A DNA stretch of 20,140 bases from a bacterium. Its GTDB lineage: Bacteria > Zhuqueibacterota > Zhuqueibacteria > Oleimicrobiales > Geothermoviventaceae. The stretch's first letter is position 1; each line of letters begins with the position of its first letter. The stretch spans positions 1-20,140 of the forward strand of contig JAPWUV010000018.1 of assembly GCA_028275345.1 (NCBI GenBank). Reading direction: 5' to 3'. Position numbers and translations under genes: made by a program. The notes beneath the pieces were generated by a model. The model was not told the DNA's origin and did no database searches. It saw only the letters and a list, made by a program, of their open reading frames with translations. Of this stretch, positions 7,023 to 13,135 are shown in pieces.

Positions 7023-8456
7023 TCACGTCAAAGGCCCAGGCGAGCAAGCGCCTTCCTGCTGGTGGGCGGTTGCCACCCCCATGTTCCCGCCCAGTAGCGC
7101 CTCCAGGCGCGCGACGATGCGCCGGGCTTCTTCCAGTGGCACCCCGCCCTCCCGAGCGCGCTGGTGGAGGTGGCGGTAGGCCTTCGCGAAGGACGCCTGC
7201 ACGGAGAGCGGCGGGACGGGGACCAGGAGCGTCCGCAACAGACGTTGCGGTACCGTGACCGTCCCGGTCCCCCGCTGGATCCTCTGCAACGCCAGCCGGA
7301 AGAAACCCGTCTGCGTCAGCAGGGCGAAGAACTCTGGCAACATCCTGTCCCTCCGAAACCGGAGGATGTAGAGGTAATCGTCCGCGACCCCCTCCTCGTC
7401 CTCGTCCAGCACCACGGCGGCCCGTCCGATGCACCCCACGCCGACGCGGACGAACAGCACATCCCCTTTTCGGGCTTGGGCCCCCGAGCGACCTGTCGTC
7501 CCGCCAGATGGAATTCTCCGCCCATCCCGGCTGAGGTCAACTCCCCATGGCGCCACAGCCTTCGCCGAGAGAAGAGGGACGCCAGATCCCGAGAGGCCCT
7601 GTTTGGGCGCGCGCCCTCCCCGCATCTCAATCAGGAGATCGCCGAGGGGAAGCATCGGAAACGGCGCGGGAGGAGGGGGAGGAGCCAGGTGATGCGATGG
7701 GCTCCAAGAGCTCCCCAGCGCCTCGGGGGGCAGGAGGAGTCCGTCCCCGCGGCGGATCTCCTCGGCGATGCGATCCAAGTCTCCCTCGTCCTCCGCGTGG
7801 GCCAGCCGCACCCGCTCCGGAGGCCCTCCCTTGCGGGCGAAGAGGACGCAGGTCTTCGCTGGGAAGAACTTGCGGGAGAGGCCGACGATGGCCAGCGGTC
7901 GGACCTGCTGGAGCAACCACTCCCGCACCCGCTGATTGGGCAGGCTGGAGAAGAGGCCGTCGGGGAGCACAATGGCCAGGACTCCTCCCTCCCGAAGCGC
8001 CCGCACGCTGAGCTCCAGAAACAGCGCCTCGATCGCCTCGCCTCGCCGGCCCGCCGCCAAGGCGAACTGCCCCAAAAGCCGGGGATCCCGCACGCGGCCA
8101 TATTTCGAGGAAAACGGCGGGTTGGCGGCCACCAGGTCAAAGCGGCCCTCCAAGTCACGGGCCAGGCGCAGAGCGTTTCCCTCGATCAGGGAGACCTGGG
8201 GCAGATCCCCGAGCCGCTCCCGCGCCGCCGCCAGGATTTGGGGGTCGATTTCGACGCCAACCACCTCCTGGATCCCGAGGCGGGCCGCTGGCTCCAGAAA
8301 GGCACCATCCCCGCACGCGGGATCCAGCATCGAGGCAGGGCGGGGGAGCCAGAGGAGGGCCGTTTCCACCATCCACGCCGCCAGGCGCGGCGGGGTGAAG
8401 AATTGCCCGAGGACTTTCTTGGGATGCCGGAAGTGGCGATCGCGTTGCGCGCCCAT
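7023..8456 (-). CDS. N6-adenine-type DNA methyltransferase with fused HsdS-like specificity domain
   Basis: This 477-residue SAM-dependent enzyme has motif X GQFFTPP at 17-23, motif I DPACGDGAF at 45-53, motif II VGVEIDP around Glu69, and the catalytic NPPF at 112-115. That is the gamma-class order seen in type I HsdM and type IIG enzymes. From about residue 265 it resembles a type I HsdS target recognition domain: PLGDLLIEMRGG, GVPLLSAKAV, KGDVLFVRVGVGCIGRA, then RGTGTVTVPQRLL and LLVPVPPLSVQ, followed by a helical tail. There is no N-terminal nuclease domain and no restriction gene nearby, so it looks like a solitary modification enzyme. ATG 8456 has only a weak ribosome site. The frame stays open about 90 bases upstream without ATG, GTG or TTG, and that stretch looks coding (KLGSWAEILRVP), so an unusual start is possible. 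Confidence 0.9.
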   Translation of the reverse strand: MGAQRDRHFRHPKKVLGQFFTPPRLAAWMVETALLWLPRPASMLDPACGDGAFLEPAARLGIQEVVGVEIDPQILAAARERLGDLPQVSLIEGNALRLARDLEGRFDLVAANPPFSSKYGRVRDPRLLGQFALAAGRRGEAIEALFLELSVRALREGGVLAIVLPDGLFSSLPNQRVREWLLQQVRPLAIVGLSRKFFPAKTCVLFARKGGPPERVRLAHAEDEGDLDRIAEEIRRGDGLLLPPEALGSSWSPSHHLAPPPPPAPFPMLPLGDLLIEMRGGRAPKQGLSGSGVPLLSAKAVAPWGVDLSRDGRRIPSGGTTGRSGAQARKGDVLFVRVGVGCIGRAAVVLDEDEEGVADDYLYILRFRRDRMLPEFFALLTQTGFFRLALQRIQRGTGTVTVPQRLLRTLLVPVPPLSVQASFAKAYRHLHQRAREGGVPLEEARRIVARLEALLGGNMGVATAHQQEGACSPGPLT

Positions 8457-8547
8457 CGTCGCCGTTGGGACCCGCAGGATCTCCGCCCAACTCCCGAGCT
8501 TGCGGCGGACCTTGCGAAAGGCCGCGCGGGACTCGGGAGGGTTGCGT

Positions 8548-8892
8548 TCACGTCACATCCCTCCATCGAAGGGGGATAGCGTGGCCTTCCTCGTCGAACA
8601 CGAAAGCGATGACCAAATCGTCCAGCGGCATCAAGCGGGGTCGATGCCAGCGGCCCACGATCTCCGCCGCCCGCTCAGGAGACACGGTTTGTTCCCACGT
8701 GACCTCGAACGGCCCAAGGCTGGTGCGGGTCGTGGACTGCTCCAGCATGTGCGTGAGGCGTCCGTTTGGAGACGCGTAGATGGACTTCCGCCCATCCACA
8801 ACCGACACCACGAGGGCCCACTCTCTGCCTGTGGCCCGGGCGATGTCCAGCAACCGCCTCACCCGCGTTTCGCCGAGCGTCTTCTTTCCCAT
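8548..8892 (-). CDS. Unknown 114-residue protein, first gene of the modification operon
   Basis: The frame is open to 8991, but ATG 8892 is chosen because TTGGAGG stands seven bases before it. The N-terminus is basic (MGKKTLGETRVRRLLDIAR). A strand-rich middle follows (WALVVSVVDGRKSIYASPNGR), then PFEVTWEQTVSPERAAEIVGRW, and an acidic, hydrophobic segment (LDDLVIAFVFDEEG) near the end. There are no Cys clusters, TM segment or known motif. It lies 91 bases upstream of the methyltransferase on the same strand, so a role as accessory or regulatory partner of the modification genes is plausible but inferred from position only. Confidence 0.75.
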   Translation of the reverse strand: MGKKTLGETRVRRLLDIARATGREWALVVSVVDGRKSIYASPNGRLTHMLEQSTTRTSLGPFEVTWEQTVSPERAAEIVGRWHRPRLMPLDDLVIAFVFDEEGHAIPLRWRDVT

Positions 8893-8977
8893 GCCTTGCC
8901 TCCAAGGATCAGGCTGACGGCTTCCAAGCTCACCAGCGCGCCCTGTCACATCCCTGGGGCGCTGGAGGTGGCGCGGC

Positions 8978-9076
8978 TTATCGTCCCCCATCCAGAAGCC
9001 ACAGGATCACCCGTCCAATCGGGATGATCAAGAAGAGTTCGAAGATAACCCGTCTTCTCGTCGCGATCCATGGCAC
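8978..9076 (-). CDS. Possible tiny membrane peptide (32 residues) in the operon leader
   Basis: With GTG 9076 as start, the minus strand encodes a 32-residue peptide with a basic N-terminus (PWIATRRR) and a single strongly hydrophobic segment (VIFELFLIIPIGRVILWLL), ending DGGR. It would lie just downstream of the minus-strand -10 at 9104-9109. There is no well-spaced Shine-Dalgarno site. A second ORF beginning at ATG 9071 (41 codons, hydrophilic) overlaps it in another frame. It may be chance, a leader peptide or a remnant. Confidence 0.25.
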   Translation of the reverse strand: MPWIATRRRVIFELFLIIPIGRVILWLLDGGR

Positions 9077-9103
9077 CCCCGCTTCTCGAAGCTCGCTGTC
9101 CAG

Positions 9104-9120
9104 ATCTTACCAGCCCCATC
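9104..9120 (-). promoter_or_regulatory. Extended -10 promoter element driving the minus-strand operon
   Basis: On the minus strand this reads GATGGGGCTGGTAAGAT: a TG-N extended -10 followed by TAAGAT (9109 to 9104). It points toward the 8892 gene, the methyltransferase and the TGT-like gene. It is a near-perfect inverted copy of 9184-9199. No -35 was found, consistent with an extended -10 promoter or activator control. Confidence 0.5.
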
Positions 9121-9183
9121 CTCCCCCCAACCCGGCCCCCGCAGACATCCCCATCACACACTGGCGCTGGAGGGCAAGGCGAA

Positions 9184-9199
9184 GATGGGCTGGTAAGAT
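9184..9199 (+). promoter_or_regulatory. Extended -10 promoter element for the 9235 gene
   Basis: GATGGGCTGGTAAGAT ends 35 bases before the ATG at 9235. TGG precedes TAAGAT (9194-9199), matching an extended -10. It mirrors the minus-strand element at 9104-9120; the two facing-outward copies are separated by 63 bases. Confidence 0.5.
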
Positions 9200-9234
9200 T
9201 TTCCGCAGGAAAGCCGCCAGAGGGGAAGCGAGAG

Positions 9235-10005
9235 ATGATCCGCGAGGTGGACGGCAAGTTTGAGATCAGCGTTTCGGATCTGGCGACGCTCCCCGTGGTG
9301 CGGGCCAGCGAGTGGACCCGTGGGTTCGACATCGTGGTCGACTCGGCCCTGAAGCAGGATTCTCCGATCGCCCTCTTCCAATGCGAGAGCCCATCTTGCC
9401 TGAAGAGGGGCGAGACGTATGCGCTGGTTGGGCATCCGCTGGAGGGCGGCGGGCGTCGCTATGGGTTCCGCCTCCCGCCGGAGCACATCCGGTGCGAGCG
9501 CCGCTTTATCCCGCCGGATTTGCTTGTCCTCACGATCGGCAAAGAAGACTTCGCTCCGTCCCTGGATCTGGCCGATCGCACGACCGACAGCGAGGGTCCC
9601 GCCTCGCGCGTCGTCTTCAGCGCTTGGGCGGGCTCCATCGGGGATGGTGGCGGCGCTTCTCCGCTGTGGCTGTCCATGCAACGCTGGGCGAAGTCCCTCT
9701 TGCTGAGGGTCGAGGTCGTCTACGACCCATCCGCGTCATCGAGGGAAAGGAGGACCTGGGCGAGGATGATCGTCCATATAGACAATGTCGGCCACAGGTT
9801 CCGCTTCTCCGTTGATCTGGAGTCCGTGGTGGAGCTACTGGAACACCTGATCGCCTTGGAGGAGGGCGGGAAAAAGGTGTTTGAGGAATCCCCAGAGCGA
9901 TCCCCCGGGGCCGCCATCATCGAGGGCGAAAGCCAGATTTCGGTCGCCCGTGTCGCCCTGCCCCCCCGCCAGGCCCTCGAGATGCTGAAGAAGCTTGCGG
10001 GATGA
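9235..10005 (+). CDS. Unknown 256-residue soluble protein
   Basis: ATG 9235 follows AGGGGAAG. The frame is open from 9070, but the upstream part is Pro/Ser-rich and lies across the promoter. The protein starts MIREVDGKFEISVSDLATL and has a Cys pair in FQCESPSCLKRGETY, then VGHPLEGGGRRYGFRLPPEH, a central strand (RRFIPPDLLVLTIGKEDF), an Arg/Trp-rich segment (RERRTWARMIVHIDNVGHRF), and a C-terminal helix (ESVVELLEHLIALEEG). It ends in RQALEMLKKLAG. There are no TM segments and no recognised catalytic motif. It is transcribed divergently from the modification operon and may share regulation through the mirrored promoters. Family unknown. Confidence 0.85.
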   Translation: MIREVDGKFEISVSDLATLPVVRASEWTRGFDIVVDSALKQDSPIALFQCESPSCLKRGETYALVGHPLEGGGRRYGFRLPPEHIRCERRFIPPDLLVLTIGKEDFAPSLDLADRTTDSEGPASRVVFSAWAGSIGDGGGASPLWLSMQRWAKSLLLRVEVVYDPSASSRERRTWARMIVHIDNVGHRFRFSVDLESVVELLEHLIALEEGGKKVFEESPERSPGAAIIEGESQISVARVALPPRQALEMLKKLAG

Positions 10006-10014
10006 AGGCCTGAC

Positions 10015-10020
10015 TAAAAT
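10015..10020 (+). promoter_or_regulatory. Candidate -10 box (TAAAAT) for the 10054 gene
   Basis: CTGACTAAAATC lies in the 48-base spacer, 33 bases before the ATG. It is almost identical to the box at 13095-13100. No -35 was recognised. Confidence 0.35.
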
Positions 10021-10053
10021 CTGCTCGGAAACTCCGACTGAGAGGAGGGCAAG

Positions 10054-10842
10054 ATGGTCAATTTGGCGTTGTATGAGCGCCTGCTTCAGGTCGCCATCGA
10101 GTCTGTCAGCGGGAAGTCCGCGACTCCGCTTCTCCGCGCGGGAGATTGGTGGGTCGCCCACCTGCCTCACCATGATTCCCGAGCCGATCTGGTCAGAATC
10201 GGTGGCCCCTTTTTCCTCGGGAAGGAGAAAGAGGAGGCCATCCAGGATGTTCTGAACATCCTGGTTGGCGTGCTGGCCGCCAGCCGCCCCTTCTGCTCAA
10301 TCGGGGAGTTCGACCTGGAGATCGAGGGCCCGGATCGCGTTCGGTGGGCTTTCGGGGAGGAGGGCGACAGGGAGAAGGATAAGGTCCGAGGGGGACCGGA
10401 GCCGCTCAACCAAGCCTTGGCCCACATGTCTTATCTGGGCATCGACGAGGAGCCGTTTGAAAACATGCTGGCCATTGCCCTTTCCTTAGAGGAAGCGTTG
10501 CCAGGTTGGGGAGTGAAGTTCCTTCGCTCGTGTTGCCTGACCCTAGCGCAACAGCGAGGAGATCTCACTATTGAGATCGGCGTGTTCTTGACGCCGAGGT
10601 ACACTGTCTCGCTCTGCACGAAAAGCATCGAGCCCAACAGCGAGCCCAATTTGGGCGCATGCGTGGCGACCTACCGGGGCCACATCCTGCCCTTTGTTCG
10701 GGAGGCCACCGAAAGGGTCGATGAGTTGCTGGGGTTCCAGTTTCCACCCAACACCAAGGCGGTGGTGATGCGGTGGGGAGAGAAGCTAGTGTCGATCTCT
10801 CCGCATGACCATCAGCCATGGCAGTTCCTGCCGTCGATTTGA
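10054..10842 (+). CDS. Unknown 262-residue protein
   Basis: ATG 10054 has GAGGAGGG at good spacing. The protein seems soluble: MVNLALYERLLQVAIESV, then a Trp/His-rich strand region (DWWVAHLPHHD), a hydrophobic helix (DVLNILVGVLAASRPF), an acidic, charged middle (FGEEGDREKDKVRG), and a C-terminal half with FLRSCCLTLAQQRGDLTIEIGVFL and WGEKLVSISPHDHQPWQF. One hydrophobic stretch is too short and amphipathic to call as a TM segment. No active-site motif is recognised. It has its own candidate -10 box and lies 48 bases after the preceding gene on the same strand. Function unknown. Confidence 0.85.
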   Translation: MVNLALYERLLQVAIESVSGKSATPLLRAGDWWVAHLPHHDSRADLVRIGGPFFLGKEKEEAIQDVLNILVGVLAASRPFCSIGEFDLEIEGPDRVRWAFGEEGDREKDKVRGGPEPLNQALAHMSYLGIDEEPFENMLAIALSLEEALPGWGVKFLRSCCLTLAQQRGDLTIEIGVFLTPRYTVSLCTKSIEPNSEPNLGACVATYRGHILPFVREATERVDELLGFQFPPNTKAVVMRWGEKLVSISPHDHQPWQFLPSI

Positions 10843-10898
10843 TGGCGTCTCAGCTGGGCTGGCCGAAAAAGACGCTGAGGGGAGAGGGTCGACAGCCT

Positions 10899-10925
10899 GA
10901 CACCGCATCTGACCAAGGCGGTGTC
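10899..10925. promoter_or_regulatory. Perfect 8-bp hairpin (10899-10906 with 10918-10925)
   Basis: GACACCGC pairs exactly with GCGGTGTC over an 11-base loop, in the leader between 10843 and 11069. No T tract follows, so it may be a structured leader, an operator or an atypical terminator for the 10054 gene. Confidence 0.4.
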
Positions 10926-10968
10926 GACGGAGTGGGGACAGATACCAGTGGTGATCACACCCCCCAGA

Positions 10969-10997
10969 TCTCTGGCCAGATTATTTCCTGCCAGAGA
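10969..10997. promoter_or_regulatory. Perfect 8-bp hairpin (10969-10976 with 10990-10997)
   Basis: TCTCTGGC pairs exactly with GCCAGAGA over a 13-base loop that contains ATTATTT, the most A/T-rich spot in the gap. It lies 72 bases before the ATG at 11070. It could be a regulatory leader structure or an operator dyad. Confidence 0.4.
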
Positions 10998-11069
10998 GGC
11001 ATCGCCTGCTGGAGATCTGATGCGCCACACTCCGAGCGGCATCCAGCTTCTGGCAAGAGGAGGCGAGCA

Positions 11070-11384
11070 ATGCGGGGAGCACCCGTGATCGGACCTGGTC
11101 TCACGTTCGTCCACAGCGCCTGTGGTGGGCTGGCCTCCGCCCGCCACGAGGTGGTGGGAAGGCACGGCCTCTTTGGCCTCCTCAAGGAACGGGCGCTGGT
11201 GGTGGAGTGCGCCAAGTGCGGGGCGCGGTGCGAGGTGCGCCGCGAGCGGGTCGGCGCGGACTGGATCACGGTGGTGAAGGGGGACGAGCGGCTTCTTCAA
11301 GAGGCCGGGGACGCCGCCGAGGAGCAGGGCAGGACAGCCCGTTTCCGCATCGAGGCGGCCAGGTTTGAGGACCGCATCCGCTGA
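11070..11384 (+). CDS. Small Cys-rich (possible zinc-binding) protein, 104 residues
   Basis: ATG 11070 follows AGAGGAGG; the open frame upstream to 10818 crosses the hairpin leader and lacks coding character. The N-terminal half has TFVHSACGGLASARH and then VVECAKCGARCEV. These offer Cys/His candidates for a zinc-binding knuckle (CAKCGARC), although the spacing does not match a family I can name. A charged region (RRERVGADWITVVKGDERL) and an Ala/Glu/Arg-rich helix reaching FEDRIR follow. The stop lies 18 bases before the methyltransferase start, so the two are probably translated from one transcript. A nucleic-acid-binding partner role is inference. Confidence 0.75.
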   Translation: MRGAPVIGPGLTFVHSACGGLASARHEVVGRHGLFGLLKERALVVECAKCGARCEVRRERVGADWITVVKGDERLLQEAGDAAEEQGRTARFRIEAARFEDRIR

Positions 11385-11402
11385 AGCGGGCCGGAGGCGC
11401 GG

Positions 11403-12374
11403 ATGCCGCGAATCGGGAGCGCTCAGGAGTGGATGCGGCGCGCCGTCAGCGTCTGGAGCGACATCCAGAAGGCCGCCGATGAGCTAGATCTGGAGCATCC
11501 CGCCCCCTATCCAGTCGCCCTGGCTACGCGGATCCTCGGGTGCTACCTCGACGCGGGCCCCGGCGTGGTGCTGGATCCCTTCCTGGGCTCTGACTCCACG
11601 CTTCTGGCCGCCAGGCGGCTGGGGCTCAGCGGGATTGGGTTCGAGATCTCACCGGAGTTCGCCCGGCTGGCTTACCGCCGAATCGCTGGCCTTCTGCCGC
11701 TGGAGCGGCCAGACATCCGAGTGGAAGCGGTGAACGGCGCGGAGCCTCCAGTCCCCATCCGCTTCCGCCCCGACGAGCAACGGCTGGTCATCGTTCATGC
11801 CGATGCGGCACGCATCTCCGAGTTCTTGCCAGAGGAATCCGTGGACATCGCGGTCACCTCGCCGCCTTACTGGAACATCCTGAGGAGGCGGCGTAGCATG
11901 CTGGGCGGCGCGCCGCGTCCATACTCGGACCTCTTGGAAGATCTGGGCAACACCGACGACTACGGGGAGTTTCTCTGGAGGCTCGCGGGGATCTTCCAAG
12001 CGGTCATTCGCGTTCTGAAACCCGGCGCGTTCTTCGTTGTCGTGGTGAGCGACGTGCGGGTCGGCGCGTGCCTTGTGCCGTTCCACGCGGATCTCATCAG
12101 GATGATGGCCGATATGGGCGTGCGGCTGGCGGACCTGATCATCTGGGACCGCCGCCACGAGTACAACAACCTGAGGCCGATCGGCTACCCGCGCCGGTTT
12201 ATCGCGTGCAGGGCCCACGAGTATGTGCTGGCGTTCCAGAAGCCCGCCCCATCCAGTCCCAGCTCAGCGGGAGGATGGGAGCCCCGCGCCTGCGTCGCGA
12301 GGGGCGCTCCAGATGACGCCCCAGGAGCAACCTCCGATGCGGAAGGCGAGGTCCTCGCGGGAGATCTCCCCTAG
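11403..12374 (+). CDS. DNA methyltransferase (N4/N6 PF01555-like) with permuted motif order
   Basis: The product has 323 residues; ATG 11403 follows GGAGGCG. Motif X-like HPAPYPVALATRIL (32-45) precedes the SAM-binding DPFLGSDSTLLAARRLG (58-74) and IGFEIS. The catalytic TSPPYW is downstream at 152-157, followed by YSDLLEDLGNTDDYGEFL, RVLKPG, and the family ending AHEYVLAFQKP. In the classical beta class the catalytic motif comes first, so this is a circular permutation. SPPY suggests N4-cytosine but does not prove it. The second Gly of FxGxG is Asp64, an unusual substitution in the cofactor loop. About 40 Ser/Ala/Gly/Pro-rich residues after FQKP overlap the convergent ATPase gene. No cognate nuclease gene is visible. 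Confidence 0.85.
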   Translation: MPRIGSAQEWMRRAVSVWSDIQKAADELDLEHPAPYPVALATRILGCYLDAGPGVVLDPFLGSDSTLLAARRLGLSGIGFEISPEFARLAYRRIAGLLPLERPDIRVEAVNGAEPPVPIRFRPDEQRLVIVHADAARISEFLPEESVDIAVTSPPYWNILRRRRSMLGGAPRPYSDLLEDLGNTDDYGEFLWRLAGIFQAVIRVLKPGAFFVVVVSDVRVGACLVPFHADLIRMMADMGVRLADLIIWDRRHEYNNLRPIGYPRRFIACRAHEYVLAFQKPAPSSPSSAGGWEPRACVARGAPDDAPGATSDAEGEVLAGDLP

Positions 12375-13082
12375 CGGGATGGGGGCCGCCGGCACCCGGG
12401 CGTCTTGCAGGCGATTGATGACCACGCGGATTTGGGATACCCCTCCGCCGCCCGGGATTCGCTGGACGCGGACGATCAGACGGGCGAGCTCCAGCAGGCT
12501 GGGCGGGGCGGAGGGTTGCGGGATCCCCTCGGGGCCCTCACGCTCCCGGGCGATGGCCAGCAACACGGCGGCGGGATACTGGGCCAGCAGGGCGAGGAGG
12601 TGGATGAGCGCCTGGTACCTGCCGTATTGGGGCGTCCCATCCGTCAAGCGACTGACGGAGTCCAGCACGACGAGCGGCACCTCCAGCAAGGCTGGCGGCC
12701 TCTCTGGGGGGAAGGCGGGAGGGGGGAGCGGCAACAGGTCCCTGAGAGCAGTCATCGCCGCCTTCGCGTTGGAGGCCTCCCCGAACGCGAGACGGACCCA
12801 GCCGACGAGACGGCCTTGCGAGTCCATCCAGCTGTGCAGGCGTCCTTCGTCCAAGAGGACCGCCGCGGGACGGAAGACGAAACGGATGGTGGAGGTTCCA
12901 TCGGGGACGGGGACCTTCCATTCCCGCTCGGCGGAGGCCTCAGCGATGGCGCGGGCCAGCGCTGTCTTGCCCGCCCCTGCGGGGCCGTGGAGAATCACGA
13001 CTAAGTGACCTTCCGCCCAGCCCTCCCCGAAGCAGGAGGGCGGCAGGACTTTCGGAACAGGATAGAAGGCATGGAGTGCCAT
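12264..13082 (-). CDS. RecA/KaiC-like P-loop ATPase
   Basis: The product has 272 residues. ATG 13082 is chosen because GGAGG lies 5 bases upstream on the minus strand; the longer frame to 13199 runs into the divergent gene. FGEGWAEGHLVVILHGPAGAGKT has Walker A at 33-40 (Lys39, Thr40). LLEVPLVVLDSVSRL has the Walker B aspartate at Asp141, with the DS pair typical of RadA/KaiC/DnaB-type domains. AIAREREG and a C-terminal strand region (LARLIVRVQRIPG, QIRVVINRL) resemble the RecA-core end. No DNA-binding, zinc or helicase domain is attached, so it is a minimal ATPase. Its last 111 bases overlap the convergent methyltransferase gene. It is divergent from the membrane protein at 13136. Its partner is unknown. 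Confidence 0.8.
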   Translation of the reverse strand: MALHAFYPVPKVLPPSCFGEGWAEGHLVVILHGPAGAGKTALARAIAEASAEREWKVPVPDGTSTIRFVFRPAAVLLDEGRLHSWMDSQGRLVGWVRLAFGEASNAKAAMTALRDLLPLPPPAFPPERPPALLEVPLVVLDSVSRLTDGTPQYGRYQALIHLLALLAQYPAAVLLAIAREREGPEGIPQPSAPPSLLELARLIVRVQRIPGGGGVSQIRVVINRLQDARVPAAPIPLGEISREDLAFRIGGCSWGVIWSAPRDAGAGLPSSR

Positions 13083-13094
13083 GCTGGCCTCCGC

Positions 13095-13100
13095 TAAAAT
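13095..13100 (+). promoter_or_regulatory. Candidate -10 box (TAAAAT) for the 13136 gene
   Basis: CCGCTAAAATCGG sits in the 53-base divergent spacer, 35 bases before the ATG. It closely matches the box at 10015-10020. No -35 close to consensus was found. Confidence 0.35.
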
Positions 13101-13135
13101 CGGTTTAGAAAACCAGGCAGATGGAGGGATTCGCC

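Larger units (their letters stand above)
8893..9234. promoter_or_regulatory. 342-base divergent intergenic region
   Basis: This gap separates the minus-strand modification operon from the plus-strand gene at 9235. It contains two outward-facing extended -10 sequences (separate entries) and a possible 32-codon minus-strand ORF. The stretch 9120-9160 is C-rich on + (runs of C). No other gene with credible coding character was found in it. Confidence 0.6.

Noticed and set aside
7164-8579. Plus-strand ORF of 471 codons opposite the methyltransferase
   Set aside because: The minus strand holds the methyltransferase motifs and HsdS-like domain; this frame has no recognisable domain.
10951-10958. 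GTGATCAC palindrome as a CRP-like operator
   Set aside because: An 8-base palindrome alone is too short, and the flanks do not extend the symmetry; kept only as part of the leader finding.
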